The notes beneath the pieces were generated by a model. The model saw only the letters and a program-made list of their open reading frames with translations, was not told where the DNA came from and did no database searches. Positions 1 through 7,688 of a stretch of DNA of 34,596 bases are shown here, piece by piece. Within the stretch, counting starts at the first letter, position 1; each line of letters opens with the position of its first letter. The translations under genes were made by a program, and so were the position numbers. Source of the stretch: Bryobacteraceae bacterium CoA2 C42 (GTDB taxonomy: Bacteria > Acidobacteriota > Terriglobia > Bryobacterales > Bryobacteraceae). Where the stretch lies: positions 1-34,596 of the forward strand of contig JAINDL010000060.1 in NCBI GenBank assembly GCA_019931245.1, read 5' to 3'.

Positions 1-1
1 C

Positions 2-142
2 CCGGCCCCGGCCCCGGCCGCCGGCGCCGATCCGGCCGCCCCCCCGGCCGCGGAGGCCGCTCCCGCCCCGCCCCCCACTAATCGCCCGGCGCTCCCCGCC
101 AAAAAGCAGAAGAAAGAGAAGAAGGTTAAGGTTAAGAACTAG
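2..142 (+). CDS. C-terminal tail of an unidentified protein (partial)
   Basis: Frame 2 is open from the window edge to a TAG at 140-142 and encodes 46 residues. The first 35 or so are almost all Pro and Ala with a few Gly and Glu. The tail is lysine-rich (AKKQKKEKKVKVKN). Low-complexity Pro/Ala linkers followed by basic tails often close cytoplasmic nucleic-acid-associated or ribosome-associated proteins, but nothing here identifies the family. The stop codon shares its last base with the GTG start of the next gene (TAGTG), so the two are probably translationally coupled. The family cannot be named from this fragment. Confidence 0.6.
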   Translation, partial: PAPAPAAGADPAAPPAAEAAPAPPPTNRPALPAKKQKKEKKVKVKN

Positions 143-684
143 TGGCTGCCCGGATCCTGCTCGCCGACGATAGCGCTATTGCGCAACGCCTTGGCGAGCG
201 TATGTTGCGAGAAGAGGGTTATGAGGTCGTCTCGGTGACCGATGGAGAGACCGCCCTGCTCCGCCTTGCCGATGTCGATCCGGACGTTCTTCTTGCCGAT
301 GCCTTTCTTCCCAAACGGACCGGCTTTGAACTCGCCCAGTTTGTCCGTGAAACCATCGCCCACCGGCACATCGGTGTCCTGCTGAGCGGTAGCATTACTG
401 AGCCCGTGGATCCCGAAAAAGCCGCCGCCGCCGGCGCTGACGGCATCGTCCAAAAGCCATTCGGCGTGGGCACCCTCATCGAGATGCTCGTTCCCCTGCT
501 CGACAAGGTGGCTGACCGCCGCCTTGCCGGCGAGTTCGGCGCCGATGCCCCGCCGCTACCGGTCACCCCGATCGCTGACGAGGAGCGCATCCGCGCCGCC
601 GTCACCGTCGCCCTCGATGAGGCGATGCCCCAAATGGTGGAACTCATTACCCGCGAAGTGTTGCGCGCACTCCGTCCGTCCTGA
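142..684 (+). CDS. Response regulator: CheY-like receiver with a short helical tail
   Basis: 180 residues. Residues 4-120 form a receiver domain with the acidic pair D9/D10 (LLADDS), the predicted phospho-acceptor D53 (VLLADAFLP), the switch residue S82 (LLSGS) and the conserved K105 before Pro (VQKPF). All catalytic positions are present, so phosphorylation is expected. A Pro-rich linker leads to a tail at about 145-180 that looks helical and amphipathic (MVELITREVLRAL); it is not a recognisable DNA-binding domain. The start is GTG, overlapping the upstream stop by one base, which supports this start and coupling. No histidine kinase lies nearby, so the partner is unknown. A yajQ homologue follows 16 bases downstream. 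Confidence 0.85.
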   Translation: MAARILLADDSAIAQRLGERMLREEGYEVVSVTDGETALLRLADVDPDVLLADAFLPKRTGFELAQFVRETIAHRHIGVLLSGSITEPVDPEKAAAAGADGIVQKPFGVGTLIEMLVPLLDKVADRRLAGEFGADAPPLPVTPIADEERIRAAVTVALDEAMPQMVELITREVLRALRPS

Positions 685-700
685 CATTATCGAGTTGGTT

Positions 701-1198
701 ATGGCTGATAACAGTTTTGACATCGTCTCCAAAGTGGAGATGCCCGAAGTAAACAACGCAATCCAGCAGGCGCTCAAGGAAATCGGCGCCCGCTACGATC
801 TCAAGGATGCAAAATCCTCCCTCGAATTGAAGGAAAAGGACAATAAAATCCTGATGGCCTCGGCGGACGAATACAAGCTCGGCGCCGTGGTGGACATCCT
901 GCAATCGAAACTCAACAAGCGCGGTATCTCGCTCAAGGCCCTTACCTACGGGCCCATCCAACCCGCCTCCGGCATGAGCGTCCGCCAGGAGATCACCCTG
1001 CAGGCCGGCATCCCCATCGAAAAGGCCAAAGAGATCGTCAAGATCATTAAGGATGCCAAGATCAAGGTCCAGGCCTCCATCAACGGCGACATGGTCCGCG
1101 TCTCGGGCAAGGATCGCGACTCCCTGCAGGAGGTGATCGCCCTGCTCAAACGCAGCGACCTCGGCATCGACATGCAGTTCACCAACTACCGGAGCTAA
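701..1198 (+). CDS. yajQ: YajQ family nucleotide-binding protein (DUF520)
   Basis: 165 residues, the usual length for the family. The start ADNSFDIVSKVEMPEVNNA and the later IKDAKIKVQASINGDMVRVSGKDRD are diagnostic of YajQ. Members fold as two ferredoxin-like domains and bind nucleotides; in Xanthomonas a homologue is a cyclic-di-GMP effector. Whether this one binds c-di-GMP cannot be read from sequence. The ATG at 701 is chosen because the family begins there; the frame is open further upstream only as an overlap with the receiver gene. The alpha/beta hydrolase gene starts two bases after the stop, so receiver, yajQ and hydrolase probably form one transcript. Cytoplasmic. Confidence 0.93.
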   Translation: MADNSFDIVSKVEMPEVNNAIQQALKEIGARYDLKDAKSSLELKEKDNKILMASADEYKLGAVVDILQSKLNKRGISLKALTYGPIQPASGMSVRQEITLQAGIPIEKAKEIVKIIKDAKIKVQASINGDMVRVSGKDRDSLQEVIALLKRSDLGIDMQFTNYRS

Positions 1199-1200
1199 CC

Positions 1201-1842
1201 ATGGCCCGGCGCATCGAAACGCTCTTCGTCCCGGGCCCCGCCGGCCGTCTCGAAGCCCTGCTCGAAGAGCCCGAAGAGGGCGAACCCCGCTACGTCGCCC
1301 TCGTCTGCCACCCCCACCCGCAACACGGGGGCACGATGCACAATAAGGTTGTCTATCGCCTCGCCCGCGGTCTCCGCCGAACCGGTGCAGTGGTTCTCCG
1401 CTTCAACTACCGCGGCGTGAACCTCAGCGAAGGCGTCTACGCCGATGGCATCGGTGAACTCGAAGACGCCCGCGCCTGCCTCGCACTGCTCCGCGACCGC
1501 TACTCGACGCTCCCCTTCGTCGTCGCCGGCTTCAGCTTCGGCTCGCGCATCGCTCTCCAACTCGCCAGCCAAATACCCGCCATGGCCCACGCCATCGCCG
1601 TTGGCTTTCCCACCAAATACCCGGACAAAGGCTACCTCGAACCCTGCACCGTCCCCCGGACGTTCCTCCACTCCACCATCGACGTCCACGGTCCCATGAC
1701 CGAACTGGTCGAACTCACTAAAACCCTCTCCGGACCGCCCGCCGTCGCGTTCATCCCCGCCAAAGACCACTTTTTCGCTGACGCTCTCGACGCCTTCGAA
1801 GACGCCGTCGTCCGCGCCGGCGAAACGATAGAAAGCCCTTAG
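1201..1842 (+). CDS. Alpha/beta hydrolase, COG2945-type
   Basis: 213 residues with no leader, so cytoplasmic. The N-terminal part carries the family signature HPHPQHGGTMHNKVV at about 37-51. The nucleophile is S112 in GFSFGS and the catalytic His is probably H190 in AKDHFF; the acid is likely D161. COG2945 proteins are short serine hydrolases of unknown physiological substrate. The ATG follows the yajQ stop by two bases. The TAG stop at 1840-1842 overlaps, on the opposite strand, the TAA of the convergent receiver gene; four bases (TTAG) serve both. There is therefore no space for a terminator between the two genes. Confidence 0.85.
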   Translation: MARRIETLFVPGPAGRLEALLEEPEEGEPRYVALVCHPHPQHGGTMHNKVVYRLARGLRRTGAVVLRFNYRGVNLSEGVYADGIGELEDARACLALLRDRYSTLPFVVAGFSFGSRIALQLASQIPAMAHAIAVGFPTKYPDKGYLEPCTVPRTFLHSTIDVHGPMTELVELTKTLSGPPAVAFIPAKDHFFADALDAFEDAVVRAGETIESP

Positions 1843-2279
1843 TTCCGGCTGCGCATCTCGCGATCCAACTGCCGCGAAGCCCGTTCGCCAATCATATCAG
1901 CAACCTGTTCGAGCAACTCCGGCACGTTCTCCGCCTCGACGAGCATGATGCCCGGCGCCCGGTGGGCCTCCATCTGCTCGCGCCACGAGGTGATCAGTGC
2001 CGTTGCCGGCCGGTAATCCATCATCCGGGCGTGCGAAATCACCTGCAAGCCCGCCTTCGGCGACTCCATGTGCAGATCGCTCAGCACCAGCGAATACTCC
2101 TCGCTGTCCAGCATGCCAATTGCTTCCACCGCTGTCGAGGCCGTATCTACCCCGTAGCCACCAGCCTGCAATACCGTCCGCAGAATCAGCCGCGCCGCCG
2201 GATCGTCATCGACAAGCAATACGCGCGCCACTTCGCGGAGATGAAAGGTGGGAGAAGGTTCGCACTTTACCGATGCCAT
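1839..2279 (-). CDS. Single-domain response regulator lacking the conserved lysine
   Basis: 146 residues from ATG at 2279, chosen because a purine-rich AGAGAAGAG lies upstream and a longer frame to 2333 adds only non-receiver sequence. The receiver core has D24-D26 (LLVDDDP), the phospho-acceptor D68 (LVLSDLH) and T97/S98 (ALITSW). The lysine expected before the last helix is replaced: the strand reads GIMLVEAENVPEL, with E115 near that position. Loss of this lysine usually weakens phosphorylation-driven switching, so this may be an atypical or constitutive receiver. There is no output domain. It is convergent with, and overlaps by four bases, the COG2945 hydrolase gene. The upstream region 2280-2477 is its likely control region. 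Confidence 0.8.
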   Translation of the reverse strand: MASVKCEPSPTFHLREVARVLLVDDDPAARLILRTVLQAGGYGVDTASTAVEAIGMLDSEEYSLVLSDLHMESPKAGLQVISHARMMDYRPATALITSWREQMEAHRAPGIMLVEAENVPELLEQVADMIGERASRQLDREMRSRN

Positions 2280-2298
2280 GCAGTTCGCTCTTCTCTCT

Positions 2299-2326
2299 AG
2301 TGTATGGAAAATGAAAAAATATCCAA
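2299..2326 (-). promoter_or_regulatory. Candidate sigma-70-type promoter, proximal
   Basis: Read on the minus strand: TTGGAT, a 16-base A/T-rich spacer, then TACACT. This would give a short leader of about 15 bases containing AGAGAAGAG before the receiver ATG at 2279. Inference from spacing and sequence only. Confidence 0.38.
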
Positions 2327-2438
2327 GTACCAATTTGGACGGAGAGGCGCGCGGCTCGATATGTTTCTCGTAAAACTATTGTATTTCAGGCAGTTGCGTC
2401 CATACTCACCCCCGCCCAACGCCTCCCCACAAGTTGGT

Positions 2439-2467
2439 ACTGTATGGCCCATATAAGGTATGACCAA
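2439..2467 (-). promoter_or_regulatory. Candidate sigma-70-type promoter, distal
   Basis: Read on the minus strand: TTGGTC, 17-base spacer, TACAGT. It resembles the proximal site in layout and would yield a leader of about 150 bases for the receiver gene. It lies just downstream of the aminotransferase stop. Weak on its own; noted because the two sites share the TTGG...TACA pattern. Confidence 0.3.
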
Positions 2468-2477
2468 GCCGTGTAAG

Positions 2478-3635
2478 TTATAGGCTCAGGGCGCGCACAA
2501 CCTGGTCCACCTCGGCTTCGGTGTTGTAAACATGGGGCGAGAACCGCAGTCCCGCCGCATCGCCCGCATCCGTTTTGGCGATCGCAATCCGATGACTCGC
2601 CCACAGCCGGTGGTAGATCGCCGTCAGGTCCTGGCCCGGAAAGTCCACTTTGATTACCGGCCCCGACACTGCCGCCTCGCCGCTCCCCTTCAGCTTGGCG
2701 CCGGGCAGGCCCGCCACTCCGTTGCGGAACCGCGCCGCAATCGCCAGCGCCCGGCGTTCAATGGCGGCCATCCCGGTCGTCTCCAGAAACTCGATCGTCT
2801 TTTCGAGGCCCCGCAGCTTGGCATCGTCCCGCTGGCCCAGCATCTCGAACTTCCGGGCGCCCGTGGGTTTATCCGACCAGTAGTCGACGCTGAGGATCGC
2901 CGGCGTCAACTCGTCGATTCGTGCCTCCCGGACGTACAACAGCCCGCTTTCGAGCGGCCCCATCGGCCACTTGTGGAAGCTGCCGGTGAACGAATCGATC
3001 CGTAGCGCCGGCAGGTTCAAATTCATCCAGCCAAACGACTGCGCCCCGTCCACATGGCACCACGCCTTTTTCTGATGCGCCAACTCCGCCACGGCCGCAA
3101 TCGGGTAGAGCAGTCCGGTCGTGTTCGTCAGGTGCGACAGCGCAATCACGCGCGTCCGCGCCGTCACCTTGCCGGCGATCGTCCCCAGCAGCTCCTCGGC
3201 CGTTTTGGCGTAGATCGGCACCTCGGCCGTCACCACCGCGGCGCCGGACTGCCTCGCCCGCAGCTGCCAGCTCTGCGTGTTCGACGGGTGATTGTGCGCC
3301 GTCAGCAGAATCTCATCGCCCGGCTGCAAGCGCAGTCCCTGCGCAATCAGATTGTTGCCTTCGCTCGCGTTGCGCGTGAGGGCGATCTCGCCCGGCGCCG
3401 CGCCCAGCAGTTTGGCGAGGCGCCCGCGGACACTCTCCGAGAGCGGCTTATACACCTCGCGGTTCTGAAACGCCGGGTTCTGTTGGAAATCCTGCAGCTG
3501 TTTCAGGTATTCGGCCAGCGCCGCCTTGCCGCACGGGGCGATGTTGGCGGCATTCATGTAGATCAGGCTCTTGTCGAGAGCCACCAGCGGACGGACCGCC
3601 GCGGCAGTGAGCAGCGAGCGCCGGGATAAGGACAT
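2478..3635 (-). CDS. Class V aminotransferase-fold PLP enzyme with Tat-type leader
   Basis: 385 residues from ATG at 3635. The N-terminus MSLSRRSLLTAAAV is a short twin-arginine-type leader, suggesting export, though the hydrophobic part is brief. The body is a class V PLP fold: substrate/PLP region HNHPSNTQSW at about 114-123, D196 in HVDGAQSFG pairing with the pyridine nitrogen, and the Schiff-base lysine K222 in GSFHKWP. It resembles isopenicillin N epimerase/cysteine desulfurase-like members; the reaction is unknown. Its ATG lies four bases after the purB stop (TGATGCCATG) and the last purB codons supply the GGAGG, so translation is coupled to purB. Confidence 0.85.
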   Translation of the reverse strand: MSLSRRSLLTAAAVRPLVALDKSLIYMNAANIAPCGKAALAEYLKQLQDFQQNPAFQNREVYKPLSESVRGRLAKLLGAAPGEIALTRNASEGNNLIAQGLRLQPGDEILLTAHNHPSNTQSWQLRARQSGAAVVTAEVPIYAKTAEELLGTIAGKVTARTRVIALSHLTNTTGLLYPIAAVAELAHQKKAWCHVDGAQSFGWMNLNLPALRIDSFTGSFHKWPMGPLESGLLYVREARIDELTPAILSVDYWSDKPTGARKFEMLGQRDDAKLRGLEKTIEFLETTGMAAIERRALAIAARFRNGVAGLPGAKLKGSGEAAVSGPVIKVDFPGQDLTAIYHRLWASHRIAIAKTDAGDAAGLRFSPHVYNTEAEVDQVVRALSL

Positions 3636-3639
3636 GGCA

Positions 3640-4950
3640 TCAACCTCCGAAGACGCGGGCGAAAATCTTGTCGACGTTGGCGAGCTGACGGTCCAACGCA
3701 AAGGCTTTTTCGAGCTGTGCGGGGCTCAGGCAGGCTTGGACTTCGGGGTCGGCGGCGATGGCGGCGCGGAAATCGCCGTCCTCCTCCCAGCTCTGCATGG
3801 CATGGGACTGCACCAGTTTATAGGCTGTCTCCCGCAGCATGCCGGCCGCGGTCAGATCGAGCAGCAGCTGCCCGGAAAAGATCAGCCCGCGAGTCAGATG
3901 CAGGTTCTGCAGCATCCGGTCCGGATTCACGCGCATCCCGTCGACGAGCCAGATCGTCTTGGCGAGCAGATAGTCCACCAGGCAGCAGGAGTCCGGCAGA
4001 ATCACCCGCTCGACACTCGAATGCGAGATATCGCGCTCATGCCACAGGGCGATGTTTTCATACGCCGCCTGCACGTTCGACCGCACCACCCGCGCCAAAC
4101 CCGAGATCTGCTCGCACGTCACCGGGTTGCGCTTATGCGGCATCGCCGAAGAGCCTTTTTGGCCGGGAGCAAACGGCTCTTCGGCCTCGCGAACCTCGGT
4201 CCGCTGCAGATGGCGCACTTCGAGCGCAACCTTCTCGCAGGTGGCGGCCACCAACGCGAGAGCGCTGATAAAGGCCGCGTGCGAATCGCGCGAGATCACC
4301 TGCGAGGCGATGGCGGCCGGCTTCAGCCCGAGCCGCGTGCAGATTTTTTCTTCAGCTTCGGGGCCGATGTGGCCAAACGTGCCGACGGCGCCCGAAATCT
4401 TGCCCGCCCGCATATCCTCGGCCGCGGCGGCCAGGCGCGCCCGGTTCCGGCTCAGTTCGTCGAACCACAGCGCCAGCTTCAGGCCAAATGTGTACGGTTC
4501 GGCGTGGATGCCGTGCGTACGCCCCATCTGCACCGTGTCTTTGAACTCATAGGCCCGGCGCCGCAGCACCGCCAGCAGCGCATCGGTCGCCTCAAGCAGC
4601 AGCGCCGCCGACTGCTTTACCTGCAGCGCCTGCGCCGTGTCTACCACGTCGTTCGACGTCATCCCGTAATGGAACCAGCGCGACGCCTCGGCCGCCCCGG
4701 CCGCCGCCATCTTCTCGGCCACCGTCGTCGTGAAGGCGATCACGTCGTGCTTCACTTCGCGCTCGATGGCGAACAGGCGTTCGACGTCCACCGCCGCGTG
4801 CGCCCGCAGCGCATGCGCGGCCTCCACCGGCACATCGCCCAGTTCGGCCAGCGCCTCGCTCGCGGCCAGTTCCACGGCTAGCCAGCACTGGTACTTGTTC
4901 TCGTCACTCCAGATCGCGCCCATGGCCGGGCGGGTATAGCGTTGAATCAA
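3640..4950 (-). CDS. purB: Adenylosuccinate lyase
   Basis: 436 residues. Catalyses fumarate release from SAICAR and adenylosuccinate in purine synthesis; cytoplasmic homotetramer. The fumarase/ASL signature GSSAMPHKRNP lies at 266-276 and supplies the flexible catalytic serine loop. Conserved His are at KHDV (H68), FHYGMTSND (H94) and MGRTHGIHA (H146). The start is TTG at 4950: GAGGAG sits six bases upstream and the family N-terminus (MIQRYTRP) matches here, while no ATG or GTG fits. A class V aminotransferase gene follows four bases downstream. The upstream gap carries a 14-base tandem repeat. Confidence 0.96.
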   Translation of the reverse strand: MIQRYTRPAMGAIWSDENKYQCWLAVELAASEALAELGDVPVEAAHALRAHAAVDVERLFAIEREVKHDVIAFTTTVAEKMAAAGAAEASRWFHYGMTSNDVVDTAQALQVKQSAALLLEATDALLAVLRRRAYEFKDTVQMGRTHGIHAEPYTFGLKLALWFDELSRNRARLAAAAEDMRAGKISGAVGTFGHIGPEAEEKICTRLGLKPAAIASQVISRDSHAAFISALALVAATCEKVALEVRHLQRTEVREAEEPFAPGQKGSSAMPHKRNPVTCEQISGLARVVRSNVQAAYENIALWHERDISHSSVERVILPDSCCLVDYLLAKTIWLVDGMRVNPDRMLQNLHLTRGLIFSGQLLLDLTAAGMLRETAYKLVQSHAMQSWEEDGDFRAAIAADPEVQACLSPAQLEKAFALDRQLANVDKIFARVFGG

Positions 4951-4970
4951 TCGAAACTCCTCGGGAACGG

Positions 4971-4998
4971 GTTAGGGGGAAAGGGTTAGGGGGAAAGG
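4971..4998. repeat. 14-base direct repeat upstream of purB
   Basis: GTTAGGGGGAAAGG occurs twice in perfect tandem (4971-4984, 4985-4998), followed by a decayed third start (GTCAGG). It lies between the purB SD and the divergent secreted-protein gene. It could be slippage-derived or part of a purB leader; no promoter is clear around it. Confidence 0.7.
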
Positions 4999-5084
4999 GT
5001 CAGGATAGCAAGTCACCGGAAGGGAAGGGAACGATGCGGTATCTTGAAGGAAGAGAAACCGAACAGAGCAGGAGAGATTTGGGC

Positions 5085-5711
5085 ATGAGATTGCAGTCTT
5101 GGATGGCCGGGCTCGTCGTCAGCACGGTCGCTTTCGCGCAAACGCAAGGTGCTTTGCCGGCCCGCGCGGCGCCCTCGGAGTATCAGGTCCAGGCCAAAGC
5201 CGGCGACCTCACCATCGCCGCCGACTTCGTCGCCCACGCCATTCCCACCATGGAAGGTCCGCTCAACTCCGAGGATCATGTTGCCGTCGAGGTGGCCTGG
5301 TTCGGTCCGCCCGAAGCGAAGACGACGCTCTCCTGGGAGCACTTCTCCCTCCGCATCAACGGCAAGAAGATGCCTACTCCGGCCGTTCCCATCGGCATGG
5401 CGCTCAAAGGGCTGAAGGACCCGGAATGGATTCCGCCGGAGCCCCCCGAAGGCAGCAAGTCCAAAGGCGGACTCAGCGGCGGCGGCAGCGCCCCCGGCGA
5501 ACCGAAACCCGAGCCGCCCAAGATGCCCCTGCCTCTCCGGCGCGCCATGGAGCAGCGGGCCCGCCGCTCCGCCATGGCCGAAGGCGAACGGCCGCTGCCC
5601 CAGGCCGGCCTGATCTTCTTCCCCTACCGCGGCAAAGACACCAGCATCGAAAAGCTGGAACTCCTCTACGAAGGTCCGGCCGGCAAGGTGACCCTGGTTT
5701 TCGAGCGGTAG
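5085..5711 (+). CDS. Secreted or periplasmic protein of unknown function
   Basis: 208 residues from ATG at 5085, preceded by AGGAGAG at 5070-5076 with an 8-base spacer; an earlier in-frame ATG at 5034 has no such site and would bury the leader. Residues 1-28 form a Sec signal peptide (MRLQSWMAGLVVSTVAFAQ) with a possible cut after ARA. The mature protein has a beta-rich first half (about 30-110) with a FSLRINGKKMP stretch, a Pro/Gly/Ser linker at about 120-150, a basic helix, and a final beta segment ending LIFFPYRGKDTSIEKLELLYE. The layout resembles small acidobacterial secreted proteins of unknown role. It converges on the MBL-fold gene with one base between the stops. Confidence 0.7.
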   Translation: MRLQSWMAGLVVSTVAFAQTQGALPARAAPSEYQVQAKAGDLTIAADFVAHAIPTMEGPLNSEDHVAVEVAWFGPPEAKTTLSWEHFSLRINGKKMPTPAVPIGMALKGLKDPEWIPPEPPEGSKSKGGLSGGGSAPGEPKPEPPKMPLPLRRAMEQRARRSAMAEGERPLPQAGLIFFPYRGKDTSIEKLELLYEGPAGKVTLVFER

Positions 5712-5712
5712 T

Positions 5713-6504
5713 TCAGTACTCGAACGCGCCGCTCGCCACCCCGGGTTCCGCCACGTGCAGGCGCGGACGCAAACCGCGCCGCCCCAGCGCCTCCTCGGCC
5801 ATCTGCTGCACCAGCGTCGGGTAGTTGTTGTGCTCGCTCAGGTGGCCCAGCACGAGCGTCGAAACGCTCGAGTCCATGTCGTTGGCAATGAACTCAAACG
5901 CGGCTTCGTTCGACAGGTGCCCCTTGCGGCCCATGATCCGCTGCTTAAGCGACCACGGGTACGGCCCCACCTTCAGCATCTCCAGGTTGTGGTTCGATTC
6001 GAGCAGCAGCGCATCCACGCCCCGCAGATGCATCTTGATCGAGTCCGGCATGTAGCCGAGATCCGTCACCACCGCGCAACTCACTCCCTGCGACCGCACC
6101 ACATACCCCACCGGGTCAATCGCGTCGTGCGGAATCGTGAACGAGCCAATCTCCAGGTCACCGATCGTGAAGCCCGTCCCCGCCTGAAAGGTCTGCCGCG
6201 GCCCCGGAATCCCCTCCCAGTCGATCGCCGTCTCGGTCAGGTGCGTCAGGTAGACCGGCTTCTTGTACTTGCGCAGCAGCACGCCCAAGCCGCTCACGTG
6301 GTCGCTGTGCTCGTGCGTCACCAGCACCGCGTCCAGCATCGACGGGTCCTCGCCGATCGCAAACAGGCGGGACTCGATCTCCCGCCGGCTCAACCCGGCG
6401 TCGATCAGCACCCGCGCCCGGTCGGTCCCGACGAAAATCGAATTGCCGGAACTGGATGACGACAGTACGCAGAACTTGAAAATAGAAGCGCCCCTCGAAC
6501 TCAC
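5713..6504 (-). CDS. Metallo-beta-lactamase-fold hydrolase, YycJ/WalJ-like
   Basis: About 263 residues if GTG at 6504 is used. Metal ligands: HEHSDH at 64-69, H126 (IPHDAID), D148 (VVTDLG) and H221 (LGHLSEHNN). The N-terminal KFCVLSSSSSGNS matches the KFxVLxSGSSGN start of this family, which includes the DNA-repair-linked exonuclease YycJ and other phosphodiesterase-like enzymes. The start is uncertain. GTG 6504 leaves only 12 bases to the divergent gene. The family start would fall near an ATT at 6483 that has GAGGGG seven bases upstream. The frame stays open far upstream (to 7266), but that part is antisense to the enolase gene and is not coding. Confidence 0.85.
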   Translation of the reverse strand: MSSRGASIFKFCVLSSSSSGNSIFVGTDRARVLIDAGLSRREIESRLFAIGEDPSMLDAVLVTHEHSDHVSGLGVLLRKYKKPVYLTHLTETAIDWEGIPGPRQTFQAGTGFTIGDLEIGSFTIPHDAIDPVGYVVRSQGVSCAVVTDLGYMPDSIKMHLRGVDALLLESNHNLEMLKVGPYPWSLKQRIMGRKGHLSNEAAFEFIANDMDSSVSTLVLGHLSEHNNYPTLVQQMAEEALGRRGLRPRLHVAEPGVASGAFEY

Positions 6505-6510
6505 TATGAT
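6505..6510 (+). promoter_or_regulatory. Candidate -10 element for a leaderless transcript
   Basis: TATGAT ends six bases before the ATG at 6517, the spacing expected if transcription starts at the A of the start codon. No SD precedes that ATG and no good -35 is visible. With only 12 bases to the divergent GTG, any promoter must lie inside the neighbouring coding sequence. Confidence 0.3.
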
Positions 6511-6516
6511 AGCTAC

Positions 6517-7635
6517 ATGAAGATCACAAAAGTCGAGGCGCTCTACCTGCGCCAGCCCGAGGTGAAAGATCAGTGCGATAGCGGCCAGGACGCCGTCATC
6601 ATTCGGATTGAAACCGACGCCGGCATCACCGGCCTCGGCGAGGTCGATTCGGCCCCGCTCGCCATCCGCGGCGTCGTCGAAGGCCCCTACTCGCACTCCA
6701 TCACGAGCGGCCTCGCCCATCTTCTCCTCGGCGAGGACCCCATGGCCACCGAGTACCTCTGGTACAAGATGGTGAAGGCCAACTCCTACTGCGCCCGCCG
6801 CGGCATTCTCATGCACGCCATCAGCGGCATCGACCTTGCCCTCTGGGACATCAAGGGCAAGGCGCTTGGCGTGCCGGTCTGGAAACTCCTCGGCGGCGGC
6901 TTCCATCAGAAAATCCGCTGCTACGCCTCCACCCTGTTCGGCCGTACCCCGGAGGAGACCGAAACCATCGGCCGTCGCCTCGTCGACCAGGGCTTCGGCG
7001 CCGTCAAGTTCGGCTGGCACCCCATGGGTGAGTCGCGCGAGTTGGACGAAGCGCTCGTCCGCGCCGGCCGCCGCGGTCTGGGGCCCCGAGCCGATCTCCT
7101 GATCGACGCCGGCCTTGTGTGGGACGCGAAAACCGCCCTCCAGCGCGCCAACGCCTTTGCCGCCGAAGACATCTTCTGGCTCGAAGAGCCGCTGCGCGAA
7201 AACGACTACACCGGCTACGCCAAACTCGCCGCCGCCACCCCGGTCCGCATCGCCGCCGGCGAACACGAAAGCGACCGCCAGAGCTATCAGAACCTGATGG
7301 ACCAGGGCCAGGTCGACGTCGTCCAGGTCGACCTCACCCGCTGCGGCGGCTTCACCGAAGCCATGAAGATCGCTTCGCTTGCTTACGATCGCGGTCTACC
7401 CGTGGCCAACCACGGCTTCTCCACTTACCTGAACGTCGCCGCCGCTCTGCACTGGCTCAACGCCGTACCCAACGCCCTCATCTGCGAGTTTGTCGCCCAG
7501 GAAGCCACCAATCTACGCGAACAGATTACCCGCCAAAAGCTGCGCGCCGTCGATGGCTATCTCGCCGTTCCGCAGGCGCCCGGCCTCGGTATCGACCTCG
7601 ATGAAGAGGCTGTCAACCGCCTTCGTATTCTCTGA
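6517..7635 (+). CDS. Enolase-superfamily enzyme (mandelate racemase/muconate lactonizing type)
   Basis: 372 residues. Mg2+ ligands are D197 (LLIDAG), E223 (WLEEPL) and E249 (AAGEHE). The acid/base residues are K164 (AVKFGWHP; the usual second lysine is W) and the D272-H299 dyad (QVDLTRCGG, ANHGFST). A lone first lysine with an Asp-His dyad fits the mandelate-racemase subgroup, whose members mostly dehydrate or epimerise sugar acids. The substrate is not determinable. No leader, so cytoplasmic. A ribbon-helix-helix gene follows after 53 bases and an anion-type MFS carrier lies just beyond on the other strand, which would suit import and breakdown of a sugar acid. Confidence 0.9.
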   Translation: MKITKVEALYLRQPEVKDQCDSGQDAVIIRIETDAGITGLGEVDSAPLAIRGVVEGPYSHSITSGLAHLLLGEDPMATEYLWYKMVKANSYCARRGILMHAISGIDLALWDIKGKALGVPVWKLLGGGFHQKIRCYASTLFGRTPEETETIGRRLVDQGFGAVKFGWHPMGESRELDEALVRAGRRGLGPRADLLIDAGLVWDAKTALQRANAFAAEDIFWLEEPLRENDYTGYAKLAAATPVRIAAGEHESDRQSYQNLMDQGQVDVVQVDLTRCGGFTEAMKIASLAYDRGLPVANHGFSTYLNVAAALHWLNAVPNALICEFVAQEATNLREQITRQKLRAVDGYLAVPQAPGLGIDLDEEAVNRLRIL

Positions 7636-7688
7636 GGACACGTTTTCTGAGAGGTTCTTAACGACAACTGCACTACTTGGCATAACTT

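Larger units (their letters stand above)
2280..2477. other. Low-GC intergenic control region
   Basis: 198 bases between the receiver gene start and the aminotransferase stop, clearly poorer in G+C than its neighbours. It holds two promoter-like pairs on the minus strand (listed separately) and an 8-base inverted repeat (AGTACCAA near 2326-2333 and TTGGTACT at 2434-2441, about 100 bases apart). I see no open frame worth calling and no hairpin with a T-run. Confidence 0.6.

Noticed and set aside
3571-4881. 436-codon + strand open frame opposite purB
   Set aside because: Arg/His/Pro-rich composition, no domain, and fully antisense to a clear purB; a by-product of high GC.
6505-7266. N-terminal extension of the MBL hydrolase frame
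   Set aside because: Antisense to the enolase-superfamily gene and unlike any MBL-fold N-terminus.
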